The translations under genes and the position numbers were made by a program. Shown here piece after piece: positions 19,184-27,934 of a DNA stretch of 64,000 nt (the first letter of the stretch is position 1; every line of letters starts with the position of its first letter). Below the pieces are notes generated by a model. The model searched no databases. It was not told where the DNA came from and was given only the letters and a program-made list of their open reading frames with translations. Source of the stretch: Hymenobacter cheonanensis (lineage in GTDB: Bacteria; Bacteroidota; Bacteroidia; Cytophagales; Hymenobacteraceae); contig NZ_JAUQSW010000002.1 in NCBI RefSeq assembly GCF_030581075.1, forward strand, positions 1-64,000. The letters are read 5' to 3'.

Positions 19184-19732
19184 ATGTCTTCTCCGCTCCG
19201 CATCTCCATTGCCAAGGCCAACCTGGCCACCGCCACCCGCCTGGCCGCGCTAGGGCGCCAAACCTTCAGCGAAACCTTCGCCGCCAGCAATACTCCCGAG
19301 GATATGGCCGCCTACCTGGCCGAAGCCTACGGGCCCGACATTCAGCTGGCGCAATTGCAGGACCCGCGCTGCACCTGCCTGCTGGCCGATATGCAGGGCC
19401 AAACCGTGGGCTACGCCCTGCTACAGGAAGGCTCGGCGCTGGGCCTGGCCACCGGGGCCACCGCCCGGCAGCTCGAAATCAAGCAGCTTTACGTGCTGGA
19501 AGACTGGACCGGCACGGGCCTGGGCGGGGCCCTTATGCGGCGGGCGCTCGATATTGCCCAGGCTGCCCAGGCCACGGCCGTGGTGCTGGGCGTGTGGGAG
19601 CACAACGAGCGCGCCAAGGCTTTCTACCAGCGCTTTGGCTTTCGGGAGGTAGGTGAGGTGGCCTTTAAGCTGGGCGAAGACGTGCAGCGCGACCTCATCT
19701 ACCGCAAGGGCCTGGCGGGGCGGGCCAGCTAG
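19184..19732 (+). CDS. GNAT-family N-acetyltransferase
   Basis: 182 residues from ATG 19184; the longer in-frame extension overlaps the preceding gene and lacks family sequence. GNAT features: EIKQLYVLEDWTGTGLGGAL (motif A, with acetyl-CoA pyrophosphate loop GTGLGG), then ALDIAQ, and motif B VWEHNERAKAFYQRFGFREV. It resembles small cytoplasmic acetyltransferases acting on amines or ribosomal protein N-termini; the acceptor is unknown. CACCTTTG 7 bp before the ATG is a weak -7 box. Confidence 0.9.
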   Translation: MSSPLRISIAKANLATATRLAALGRQTFSETFAASNTPEDMAAYLAEAYGPDIQLAQLQDPRCTCLLADMQGQTVGYALLQEGSALGLATGATARQLEIKQLYVLEDWTGTGLGGALMRRALDIAQAAQATAVVLGVWEHNERAKAFYQRFGFREVGEVAFKLGEDVQRDLIYRKGLAGRAS

Positions 19733-19740
19733 TACTTTTG
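19733..19740 (+). promoter_or_regulatory. -7 box abutting a start codon
   Basis: TACTTTTG ends only 4 bases before ATG 19745 and begins right after the stop of the GNAT gene. If used, the transcript would be leaderless or nearly so. Confidence 0.5.
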
Positions 19741-19744
19741 GGCC

Positions 19745-20731
19745 ATGCCCGTTCGCCCCTTGCTTCATTGGACTTCTGCCCTGGCCTGCCTGGGGCTGTT
19801 GGCGGGCCTGGCTGGCTGCCAGGGCCGGCCCGAGGCCGCAGGCCAGGCCAGCCCCGCCGGGCCGCCCACGGGCCACTACGCCGGCGCGCTGCAAGTGCCC
19901 GGCCGGCCCGAGCTACGCGCCCTGCTGGAGGTGCGCCACCCGCGCCCCGGCCACTACGACGCCGAGTTGGTGCTGCCCCAGCAGCCCGCGCTCAGCTTTG
20001 TGGGCGACTCGCTCACGTTTGGGCAGGACACGTTGCGCTTAGCGCGGCCCGGCCGGCCCGGCGAAGCCCTAACCTTAGGCCAGCAGGGAAATTTTTGGCG
20101 CGGCACGCTGCTGCTCGACTCGGTGCGCTACCCGCTGCTGCTGGTGCGGCGCGGCGAGCCCGAGCCGGCCGTGTACCGCGTGCGGCGCGATGAGGTGGCA
20201 GGCACCGCCGGCCCGGCGCTGCTCTTCAGCCCCGCCGATGAGAGCCTGCCCGGCCTGGCGCTGGCGCTTTTCTCCACGCCCGGTACGGCGCTGGCCGCTT
20301 CTACCTGGGCCGATGCCCTGGCCCGCCAGGGCCACACCGTGCTGCTCTTACCCGCTGCCGACACCCTGGCCGCCCCTACCATAGCCAATGCCCTGGCCCT
20401 GCTGCGCCGCACGCCGGGCGTAGACACCGCCCGCGTGGGTGCCTGGGTGAGCGAGCGGCCCGCCGGCCTACTGCCGCTGCTGCTGGCCGAAAACACGGCC
20501 TCACGCCCGGCCTTCGTAGTAGTGCAGAACATGCCGGCCCCGCCCCTGGCCACCCGGCGCGACTGGCACACCCTAGCCCAGCGCGGCCGCTTACTCGCGG
20601 TGTACGAGCCCAATCAGCCCAAAGCCGAGGTGGCGCAGGCCCGCACGCTGCTAGGCCGGCCGCACGTGCGCCAAGCAGCGGCAGCCCCCCTGCAGAGCCA
20701 GGTGCTCGACTGGCTGCGCGCCCGCGAGTAG
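19745..20731 (+). CDS. Lipoprotein with alpha/beta-hydrolase-like C-terminal half
   Basis: 328 residues with lipobox GLAGC (Cys about 25). The first half (GHYAGALQVPGRPELRALLE and following) is beta-rich, as in N-terminal domains of some exported esterases. The second half (from about 150) has alpha/beta order (ALLFSPADESLPGLALALF, then ARQGHTVLLLPAADTLAAP), but where an esterase would have a GxSxG elbow it reads VGAWVSERPAG, so a catalytic serine is not certain. It may be a degenerate hydrolase anchored to the membrane. No partner gene is evident. Confidence 0.7.
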   Translation: MPVRPLLHWTSALACLGLLAGLAGCQGRPEAAGQASPAGPPTGHYAGALQVPGRPELRALLEVRHPRPGHYDAELVLPQQPALSFVGDSLTFGQDTLRLARPGRPGEALTLGQQGNFWRGTLLLDSVRYPLLLVRRGEPEPAVYRVRRDEVAGTAGPALLFSPADESLPGLALALFSTPGTALAASTWADALARQGHTVLLLPAADTLAAPTIANALALLRRTPGVDTARVGAWVSERPAGLLPLLLAENTASRPAFVVVQNMPAPPLATRRDWHTLAQRGRLLAVYEPNQPKAEVAQARTLLGRPHVRQAAAAPLQSQVLDWLRARE

Positions 20732-20869
20732 CGCGCAGCTCCGGTTTCGCTCGCGAATGTGGCGCGTAGCCCGCGCTAGGGCCGGCAGGCTGCACCTGCC
20801 CGCGGTGCGCCCGCGCCCGAAGCCAGCGCTTCGCCTGCCAGCAATGGCAGCGCCGGGCTAGCGGGGGGG

Positions 20870-23245
20870 CTACACCAGCAGCAGGCCTTTTTCGCGCAGC
20901 AGCTGCCAGGCGGGGCTAGCCAGAAAATTATCCCACGAGCCGGCGGCGGGCGGGAAGGTGGCGGCGGCTTCTTTTAGCAGCACTTTGGTGTCGTAGTCGG
21001 TGCTGAGGCGGGCTAGCAGGGCATGCAGCCAGGGGCCGATAAGCTCGGTGGTTTTCACCTCGAAGTCCTCGGCCTGCTCGTAGCAGGTGAGGATGGCGCG
21101 GGTTGTTTTTTTGTCTTTCGGGCCGGTGCCGCCGGTGGTTTTGAAGCTCAGTTCGGGCACGTTGCCGAGCCAGAACAGGCGGCGGTTGGGCTGCGCGGCG
21201 TCGGGCTTGGCGGGCTCTTGCAAGGCTTGCTGAATGAGCTGGCGCGGCACCGTGGGGCGCGGCGTTTTAAAATCAAACCAGAAGCTGAGCGGCTCGCGCA
21301 GGGCCACGCCGTGCATGAAATTATAGAGGCTTTTGGCCAAGCCGGGGCCGAAAAGCTCGTGGTCGGCCCCCAGCGGGTCATCGTGCCAAAGGTCGTTCCA
21401 GGCAAAGGGGCCAGGCTCGGGGCCGATGGCCGCCACCTGGTATTTGGCGGGGTTTTTCCCCACCGGCGAGTGGGCCGTCATCGAGAAGCGGTGCCAGTAG
21501 CCGCTTTGCACAATGCCGGCTTCGAAGAGCTGGCGCACAACCTCCAGCGAATCAACGGTTTCCTGGACAGTTTGAGTCGGGAAGCCGTACATGAGGTAGG
21601 CGTGCACCAGAATGCCGGCCTCGGTGAAGCCCTGGGTCACGCGCGCCACCTGGGCCAGGGTCACCCCCTTCTCCATAAGGGCTAGCAGGCGGTCGGAAGC
21701 CACTTCGAGGCCGCCCGAAATGGCGATGCACCCGCTGGCGGCCAGCAGCCGGCAGAGGTCGGGCGTGAAGGTTTTCTCGAACCGGATATTGCCCCACCAG
21801 CTGATGCTGACGCGGCGCTTGAGCAGCTCCACGGCCAGGTCGCGCAGGGCCAGCGGGGGCGCGGCCTCGTCCACGAAGTGGAAGCCGGTCTGGCCGGTCT
21901 GGGCCACTATCTGCTCTATTCTATCGACCAGCAGCGTGGCGGGCGCGGTTTCGTAGCGGCCGATGTAGTCGAGCGTGACGTCGCAGAATGAGCAGCGCTT
22001 CCAGTAGCAGCCGTGGGCCACGGTGAGCTTGTTCCAGCGGCCATCGCTCCAGAGGCGGTGCATGGGGTTCAGCACCTCAATCACTGACAGATAATCAGTT
22101 AAAGGCAGGTCAGAATAGTCGGGCGTGCCTACCTCGGGGTGCGGCACATCGGGGTGCGGGTGGTTGATATATTCGACCTCGCCGGCCTCGTTGCGCAGGA
22201 AGGTGCGCTGCAGCAGATGACGGCCATCGGTGCTGTTTTCGCTAGGGGCCTTATCAACACATTCGTCATGCTGAGCCTGCCGAAGCATCTCTACCGCACT
22301 GTTAGGGCTACTACCCTGACGAAGCGACCAAGATGCTTCACTGCGTTCAGCATGACGAACGTGTTGCTTAACATCGCCATTTAGCTGCTGCTTATCCTGC
22401 AAATACGCAAACAGCCGCAGCCAGGGCCCCTCGCCGTCATCCAGCGTGAGGTAATCGATGTAGTCGAAAAAGCGGGGCTCCCTGAGGCCGCGCAGCTCGG
22501 TGTTGGGGTAGCCGCCGCCCATCACCGTCACGGCCTGGGGGCGCACCTGCTTGAGGCGCTGGGCTAGCCGCAGGGCGGCGTAGAGGTTGCCGGGGAAGGG
22601 CACCGTGAAGCCCACGATATCAGGCTGCACCTCGGCCAGCAGCTCATCCAGCAGCTCCAGCAGCATGGTGTCTACGAGGTTGGGCGGGGCTAGCAGGGCG
22701 GCGTGCAGCGGGTCGAAGTGGGTGGCCGACATGGCCAGGCTTTCGGCGTAGCGCGAGAGGCCAAACTGCGGGCCCACGGTTTCCTTCACCAGGTCGGCCA
22801 GGTCTTCGAGGTAGAGCGTGGCCAGGTGGCGAGCCTGGTCGGTGAGGCCCATGGTGCCAAAGGCTGTGTCGAGGTCGGCCACGTTGTCGAAGCGGCTGGC
22901 CTCGGGCAAAAACCGCCCGTGGCAGATGCGGGGGGCTAGCGTGAGGTCTTTGTTTTGCAAAAACCGAATGGCCGGCCCGATGGTAGCCTCGTAGCGGCGG
23001 CGCAGGCGCAGCATCCGCTGGGCATTATCGCTCAGCTCAAAGCCGCTACGCTCAATTTCATCGAATACCCGCGTTAGGCCTGCCTTCGAAAACAGCCTGA
23101 GCACCAACTCAATACTAAGGTCGGCCTGGCGCACCTCGTAGCCGCGCCCCCCCAGAAAGCCCTTGATGTAGGCCGTGGCCGGGTAGGGCGTGTTGAGCTG
23201 CGTGAGCGGCGGGGTAATGAGCAGGAGGCGAGGCGAGGTAGGCAC
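20870..23245 (-). CDS. B12-binding-domain radical SAM protein carrying an in-frame palindromic repeat
   Basis: 791 residues from a GTG start (23245). N-terminal region resembling a cobalamin-binding fold (LLLITPPLTQLNTPYPA; AEVQPDIVGFTVPFPGNLYA; MGGGYPN), then a radical SAM core with Cys413, Cys418 and Cys421 in HGCYWKRCSFC for the 4Fe-4S cluster. Residues 294-330 (QHVRHAERSEASWSLRQG, then SPNSAVEMLRQAQHDE) are encoded by a palindromic repeat, so about 37 residues are foreign to the family and lie between the two domains. TAGGTTTG sits 7 bp before the GTG. Substrate unknown. The B12 uptake operon at 30-33 kb could supply its cofactor. Confidence 0.85.
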   Translation of the reverse strand: MPTSPRLLLITPPLTQLNTPYPATAYIKGFLGGRGYEVRQADLSIELVLRLFSKAGLTRVFDEIERSGFELSDNAQRMLRLRRRYEATIGPAIRFLQNKDLTLAPRICHGRFLPEASRFDNVADLDTAFGTMGLTDQARHLATLYLEDLADLVKETVGPQFGLSRYAESLAMSATHFDPLHAALLAPPNLVDTMLLELLDELLAEVQPDIVGFTVPFPGNLYAALRLAQRLKQVRPQAVTVMGGGYPNTELRGLREPRFFDYIDYLTLDDGEGPWLRLFAYLQDKQQLNGDVKQHVRHAERSEASWSLRQGSSPNSAVEMLRQAQHDECVDKAPSENSTDGRHLLQRTFLRNEAGEVEYINHPHPDVPHPEVGTPDYSDLPLTDYLSVIEVLNPMHRLWSDGRWNKLTVAHGCYWKRCSFCDVTLDYIGRYETAPATLLVDRIEQIVAQTGQTGFHFVDEAAPPLALRDLAVELLKRRVSISWWGNIRFEKTFTPDLCRLLAASGCIAISGGLEVASDRLLALMEKGVTLAQVARVTQGFTEAGILVHAYLMYGFPTQTVQETVDSLEVVRQLFEAGIVQSGYWHRFSMTAHSPVGKNPAKYQVAAIGPEPGPFAWNDLWHDDPLGADHELFGPGLAKSLYNFMHGVALREPLSFWFDFKTPRPTVPRQLIQQALQEPAKPDAAQPNRRLFWLGNVPELSFKTTGGTGPKDKKTTRAILTCYEQAEDFEVKTTELIGPWLHALLARLSTDYDTKVLLKEAAATFPPAAGSWDNFLASPAWQLLREKGLLLV
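22256..22365. repeat. Family A palindromic repeat, copy 1, inside a coding sequence
   Basis: Arms AACACATTCGTCATGCTGAG (onward to GAAGCATCT, 22256-22290) and the near-complement at 22331-22365 flank a 40-bp centre. The same arms occur at 50001-50095 and 51375-51481. It is translated in frame in the radical SAM gene. Its 110-bp length is not a multiple of three, so the inserted unit or an associated duplication must have restored the frame. Confidence 0.9.
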
Positions 23246-23257
23246 GGGGGTACAAAC

Positions 23258-23590
23258 CTACGGCGCGGCCCAGAGGTTCGGGCGCCGGGCCAATAGCCAG
23301 CGCATAAGCACTGCCAGGAGGGCTAGCAAGGGCGTGGCGGTGGCCGCCAGCACCAGCCCGCCACTAAAAAAAACCACCGCACCCGTGGCACACTGCATGC
23401 CTTTTTGGGCAAAGCCTTGCCCTGAAACCAGCGTAGCGAGCAGACCGGCCACTAGCTGTGCCAAAAGTGCCCAAGAAAATACCGCCCACAAGTAGTCGCT
23501 CTCATGCGAGCGCAAGCGCCAAAAGGTAGCCCCCGCCTGCACCAGCGTAGGCAGGCTCAGGAGCAACGCAGGAACGGTAAAAATCAGCAT
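23258..23590 (-). CDS. Small multi-pass membrane protein, unknown
   Basis: 110 residues with three hydrophobic segments (about 2-20, 35-58, 68-100). No signature motif; family not recognised. It ends 12 bp before the GTG of the radical SAM gene on the same strand, so they may be co-transcribed, though a -7 box for the radical SAM gene lies within the gap. The C-terminus is basic (RWLLARRPNLWAAP). Confidence 0.7.
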   Translation of the reverse strand: MLIFTVPALLLSLPTLVQAGATFWRLRSHESDYLWAVFSWALLAQLVAGLLATLVSGQGFAQKGMQCATGAVVFFSGGLVLAATATPLLALLAVLMRWLLARRPNLWAAP

Positions 23591-23660
23591 GGTACGGGCC
23601 TCGTTAGCGCTAGTAATTACACCTCAAATACCCTGGCAATTATACAGCTTATTCGCTCAC

Positions 23661-26108
23661 CTAAAACGGCACCACCACCTTCACGCCCACGTTGCGGCCG
23701 GGGCTGAAAATACCCGTGCGCCCGCTGGGCGAGGCCGCGTAATACTCGAAATACTTGAGGCGGCTGAGGTGGCTCTGGTAGGCGGTGTTCAGCAAATTAT
23801 CGGCTTGCACGATGAGCTGCACGGCCTCGCGGCCGGCCTTGGTGCGCAGGGTGGTGCCCACGCCGGCCCCTAGCAGCAGGTAGCCGGCGGTGGTGGTTTC
23901 GGCGCCATCTACGGCGTAGTAGCGGGTTTGGCGGGCGGTGCCATCCAGGGTCAGGCGCAGGTAGCTGGCAGTGAGGCGGCCGGGCCTAGCGGGGGCCGTG
24001 AGGCGCAGCTCGGTGCGGGCCTGGGGCGCCGGCATGAGGGGCAGGTAGCGGCCGGCCACGCCCACCCTGGCCAGCAGGCCGGGGTGGGCGTTGAGGCCAA
24101 TAACGAGAGCGGCGGCGCTGCGCCAGCTCAGCCAGGGCAGGGCGCCGGGGTGCAGGTTGAAGCTGACTTCGCCGCCGTAGAGGCGGGCGGCGGCCTGCTG
24201 GTACTGGTAAGTGGCGTTGCCGGGCACAAGCTCCACAGGCTGGCCCTGGCCGTCGAAGAGGCGGGCCTGGTAGATGAAGTTTTCCACGTAGTTGTGGAAA
24301 ACTTCGACGCTCGCCTCGGCCTCCTTGCCTTGCCAAAGCACCCCCAGGTCTTCCTGCACCGAAAACTCGGGCTGAAAATCGCGGTTGCCCAGGTACACGA
24401 TGTGCGCGCCGGGGTCGAGGCCGTTGGCGCCGATTTCGGTGATATTGGGGGCGCGGTAGCCGCGCGCTACGTTGACCCGCAGCACCCAGTGCGGCCCTAG
24501 GGCCAGGCTGCCGCCCAGGCTCGCCGACAAGCCCTGGTACACGTGCCCGAACGCCACAAACGGCCGCACCGCGCCCGGCGTGCTCGCCTCGGCCGCGCCC
24601 TCGAAGCCGGTGGCGGGGTCGGGGGCCAGGTAAAAATCGTCCCAGCGCAGGCGGCGCACGTCGTAGCGCAGGCCGCCGGTCAGCTCCAGCGGTCCAAAAG
24701 TCTTTTTGGCCACGCCAAAGCCGCCAATATCAAAGAGCTGGTAGGCCGGAATGGGAAAATCGGTGGCCTGCAAGTGGCTGTTGGTCTGGCTCATGCCATT
24801 GGCGCCGGCCGTAAGCTCGATGCCGTGCCAGGTGGGCAGCAGGTAGCGCACCTCGTAGCTGGCGGTGGTCAGGCGCAGGTCGAGGCCCGGCTGGCCGGGC
24901 GCGGTGGGGTGGTTGAACTCCTGCCGGTGGTTTTGCTGCACGCCCCCTAGCAGGCGCAGCTCGCCCGCGCCCAGCTTGATTTCGCCGCTGGCGAAGGCCC
25001 GGTAGTGCCGGATGTGCTGGCGCAGCGCGCCGGTGGCGTAGCTGCGCAAGTCGCTCTCGCTCACCACGGGGCGGTTTTTGAGGTCGTCGTTATCACTCTC
25101 GAATACCTGGCGGGTAAAGGCCCGGCTAAGCGAGTCGCGGCTGCCGTCGGGAATTTCCTGGTAGTTGTCGTAGCTCGTCAGCCAGAGGTGGGCGCCACCC
25201 CAGCTTTTTTGCACGCCCACCATGCCGGTCAGCGTCAGCTCGCGAAAGCCGGTGTTGTACACGAGGCCATCCACGGCATTGCGGTAGTCATGGGCCAGGC
25301 GGTGGCTGGCCCGGAAGCTGGTTTGCAGGCCAGCCTTCTGGTAGTTGAGGGCTAGCGACTGGCCCAGCAGGCCGTTTACCGACTGGTACTCGGCCAGGGC
25401 CTCGCCGTGCAGCTCGCCGCTGGGGCCGGTAGGCAGGGCGGGCAGTAGGTTCACCACGCCGGCCACCGCATCGGAGCCGTAGAGCAGGCTGGCGGGGCCC
25501 TTCACCACCTCCACCCGGTCTACGCCATAAGCATCAACCTCGATGCCGTGCTCGTCGCCCCATTGCTGGCCCTCCTGCCGCAGCCCGTTGAAGAGCGTGA
25601 GCACCCGGTTGTAGCCGAGCCCCCGAATGAAGGGCTTGCTGATATTGGGGCCGGTGGTCACGGCCGTGAGGCCCGGCACGCCGCGCACCGCCGCATCAAT
25701 GGCATTGGTGCTGGCATTGATACGCAGCTCGCGCTGGCTCAGGGCCGCGATGGGCACCGGCGAGCGGCGCAGCTCGGTGGCGCGGCCCACGCCCGTTACG
25801 ACTACTTCACCCAGCTTTTGCTCATCGGCTTGTAGCCGGATAATGAGCGGCGCGGCCCGCGGCAGCGTCACGGTGGGGCTAGCCGGGGCGTAGCCCACGG
25901 CGCTCACGGCCAGGCGGTGCGGGCCCGCCGGCAGCCCGGCCAGGGCAAAGGTGCCCGCCTCATCGGCGGTGGTGCCCTGCTGCAAGGCGGGCACGGCCAC
26001 GCTGGCGAAGGGCACCGGGTGGCCGGTGGCATCCTGCACGGTGCCGCGCAGGGCCTGGGCGCTAGCCAGGGTGGGCATGAGCAGGAGGATGAGGAGCAGT
26101 TTTTTCAT
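23661..26108 (-). CDS. TonB-dependent outer-membrane receptor
   Basis: 815 residues from ATG 26108 (an upstream TTG in the same frame is less likely). Signal peptide MKKLLLILLLMPTLASAQ; carboxypeptidase-regulatory-like beta domain (about 20-95: GTVQDATGHPVPFASVAVP); TonB-box-like GEVVVTG (about 103); plug domain with PGLTAVTTGPNISKPFIRGL and GPASLLYGSDAVAGVVNLLP; then a 22-strand-type barrel ending VGVKVVVPF. It lies downstream of the NRAMP transporter gene on the same strand, separated by a palindromic repeat, so a metal-chelate substrate is a fair guess. The sequence itself does not fix the substrate. Confidence 0.9.
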   Translation of the reverse strand: MKKLLLILLLMPTLASAQALRGTVQDATGHPVPFASVAVPALQQGTTADEAGTFALAGLPAGPHRLAVSAVGYAPASPTVTLPRAAPLIIRLQADEQKLGEVVVTGVGRATELRRSPVPIAALSQRELRINASTNAIDAAVRGVPGLTAVTTGPNISKPFIRGLGYNRVLTLFNGLRQEGQQWGDEHGIEVDAYGVDRVEVVKGPASLLYGSDAVAGVVNLLPALPTGPSGELHGEALAEYQSVNGLLGQSLALNYQKAGLQTSFRASHRLAHDYRNAVDGLVYNTGFRELTLTGMVGVQKSWGGAHLWLTSYDNYQEIPDGSRDSLSRAFTRQVFESDNDDLKNRPVVSESDLRSYATGALRQHIRHYRAFASGEIKLGAGELRLLGGVQQNHRQEFNHPTAPGQPGLDLRLTTASYEVRYLLPTWHGIELTAGANGMSQTNSHLQATDFPIPAYQLFDIGGFGVAKKTFGPLELTGGLRYDVRRLRWDDFYLAPDPATGFEGAAEASTPGAVRPFVAFGHVYQGLSASLGGSLALGPHWVLRVNVARGYRAPNITEIGANGLDPGAHIVYLGNRDFQPEFSVQEDLGVLWQGKEAEASVEVFHNYVENFIYQARLFDGQGQPVELVPGNATYQYQQAAARLYGGEVSFNLHPGALPWLSWRSAAALVIGLNAHPGLLARVGVAGRYLPLMPAPQARTELRLTAPARPGRLTASYLRLTLDGTARQTRYYAVDGAETTTAGYLLLGAGVGTTLRTKAGREAVQLIVQADNLLNTAYQSHLSRLKYFEYYAASPSGRTGIFSPGRNVGVKVVVPF

Positions 26109-26204
26109 ATTCAAAAGGCAAAGGCGCGGCCAGGAGCCAGCTGGCGGGCGGCTTGAAAAAGGAAAAAACCTGGTAGTTGAATTGCTCTAGTAACCTTGGC
26201 GTGC

Positions 26205-26337
26205 ACCTCACCCCCTAGCCCCCTCTCCTTGGGGAGAGGGGGAACTAGTTCTAGAATCTAGTCTAGAGTTAGATGCTAGTTCCCCCTCTCCCTAAGGAGA
26301 GGGGGCCAGGGGGTGAGGTCTGCGCAGACCTCACCCC
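26205..26337. repeat. Family C palindromic repeat (ACCTCACCCC type), copy 1
   Basis: Long inverted repeat: left arm from 26205 (ACCTCACCCCCTAGCCCCCT onward) pairs with the right arm ending at 26319. Each arm also holds an internal CCCTCTCC/GGAGAGGG pair. It runs into a perfect 28-bp palindrome (26310-26337, centre TGCGCA), whose last arm includes the stop codon of the NRAMP gene. It can fold into a strong terminator-like RNA on either strand. Confidence 0.85.
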
Positions 26338-27719
26338 ACCATCGTCTCCCAGAGCAGAAACACGTTGAGCAGAATAATCAGCCCCACCACCGCCCAGGAG
26401 GCTACGCGCACCCAGGGCCGGTTCACAAACACGCCCATCTTGAGCTTGTCATTCGTAAAAAGCACCAGCGGCACCACCGCAAACGAGAGCTGCAGCGACA
26501 GCACTACCTGGCTGAAAACCAGTAGCTGGCCCGTACCCTTTTCGCCGTAGAGAATGGCCACCACCAGCGCCGGCACCACGGCCACCAGCCGCGTAATGAG
26601 CCGCCGCACCCAGGGCTTGAGCCGCAGGTTGAGGAAGCCTTCCATCACAATCTGGCCGGCCAGGGTGCCGGTAAGCGTCGAGCTTTGGCCCGAGGCCAGC
26701 AGGGCGATGGCAAACAGCGCACTGGCCGCGCCCGCGCCCAGCACCGGCGTCAGGAGCTTGTGGGCATCGGCAATGTCGGCCACGTCTTCGTGGCCCTTGC
26801 CGTGGAAGGCGGCAGCGGCCGTAACCAGGATGGCCGCGTTGATGAAAAAAGCCAGGAACAGCGCCACCGTGCTGTCGATAGTAGCAAACTTGACGGCCTG
26901 GCGCTTGCCGGCCTCGGTAGGCTCTATCTGGCGCACCTGCACAATGCTGCTGTGCAGGTACAGGTTGTGCGGCATCACGGTGGCGCCCAGAATGCCGATG
27001 GCCACGTAGAGCATGGCCGGGTTGGTCACTACTTCGAGCTGCGGCACCAGGCCCCGGGCCAGGCCTAGCCAGTTGGGGTGCGAGGCCACAATCTCGTACA
27101 CGAAGCAGGCAAATATCAAGAAGATAAGCCCGGCCACCAGGCTCTCAATCACCCGAAAGCCTTTGTTTTGCATCAGCAGCACCAGCAGCACATCGAGCGT
27201 GGTGATGGCCACGCCCCAGGGCAGCGGCAGCCCGAACAGCAGGTTCAGGGCAATGGCCGAGCCGATGACTTCGGCCAAATCGCAGGCCGCAATGGCGATT
27301 TCGCAGAGCACCCACAGCGCCACGGCCACGGGCTTGGAGTAGTGGTCGCGGCAGGCCTGGGCCAGGTCGCGGCCGGTTACGATGCCCAGCTTGGCGGCCA
27401 GGTGCTGCAAGAGCATGGCAAACAAGTTGGAAATCAGCACCACGCTCAGCAGCGTGTAGCCGAAGCGCGCGCCGCCGGCCAGGTCGGTGGCCCAGTTGCC
27501 GGGGTCCATGTAGCCCACGGCCACCAGCAGCCCCGGCCCCCAGTAGGCCCGGAAGCGCTGCCAGAACGTGGCGCCCGGCCCCGGCATCGGAATACTGGCG
27601 TGCACTTCGCTGAGCGAGGTGCCCCGGCGGGCGTGCCGCCAGCCCGGCTCGGGCGCCTCGGGAGCGATGACAGGAGCAGCAGTAGAGGTAGCAGTAGGTA
27701 GCAATGCGTTGCGAATCAA
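26331..27719 (-). CDS. mntH: NRAMP-family divalent metal transporter (manganese/iron)
   Basis: About 462 residues with 11 or so membrane helices. Family motifs are clear: GPGLLVAVGYMDPGNWATDL (helix 1 metal-site DPGN), ALNLLFGLPLPWGVAITTLD, the helix-6 region ATVMPHNLYLHSSIVQVRQI with the MPHNLYLHS signature. It should import Mn2+ (or Fe2+) with protons. No ATG precedes the conserved SLSEVHASIP region, so the start is one of several TTG codons; 27719 is chosen as it lies just after a -7 box (27736-27729), while the TTG at 27731 lies inside that box. A tandem palindromic operator upstream suggests metal-responsive repression. Confidence 0.92.
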   Translation of the reverse strand: MIRNALLPTATSTAAPVIAPEAPEPGWRHARRGTSLSEVHASIPMPGPGATFWQRFRAYWGPGLLVAVGYMDPGNWATDLAGGARFGYTLLSVVLISNLFAMLLQHLAAKLGIVTGRDLAQACRDHYSKPVAVALWVLCEIAIAACDLAEVIGSAIALNLLFGLPLPWGVAITTLDVLLVLLMQNKGFRVIESLVAGLIFLIFACFVYEIVASHPNWLGLARGLVPQLEVVTNPAMLYVAIGILGATVMPHNLYLHSSIVQVRQIEPTEAGKRQAVKFATIDSTVALFLAFFINAAILVTAAAAFHGKGHEDVADIADAHKLLTPVLGAGAASALFAIALLASGQSSTLTGTLAGQIVMEGFLNLRLKPWVRRLITRLVAVVPALVVAILYGEKGTGQLLVFSQVVLSLQLSFAVVPLVLFTNDKLKMGVFVNRPWVRVASWAVVGLIILLNVFLLWETMVG

Positions 27720-27728
27720 GAACTGAAA

Positions 27729-27784
27729 CAAAGGTAGCAGGATTTTTAGGCTAGCCTAAAAATATTTTTAAACTACCCTAAATA
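27729..27784 (-). promoter_or_regulatory. mntH promoter with tandem palindromic operator (DtxR/MntR-like)
   Basis: -7 box TACCTTTG at 27736-27729. Just upstream is a perfect 20-bp palindrome TTTTTAGGCTAGCCTAAAAA (27743-27762), followed at 27765-27784 by a second copy matching at 16 of 20 positions, 22 bp away centre to centre. The TTAGG...CCTAA half-sites resemble DtxR/IdeR-family boxes. Position over the -33 region fits repression. A metalloregulator gene is not in the window. Confidence 0.65.
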
Positions 27785-27934
27785 CTGTTTTTTCGGCAAA
27801 AAAGTTGCCTTGCGTACAGTGAGATTTCACCCGCCAGATAATAAATCCATCGGGCGGCTGGCCGGCGAAAGCTTACCCTAGCGCCGGAACTCCGCCAGGG
27901 CGTGCCGACCTTTGCAGGCCCTAGCCTCGTTTCT

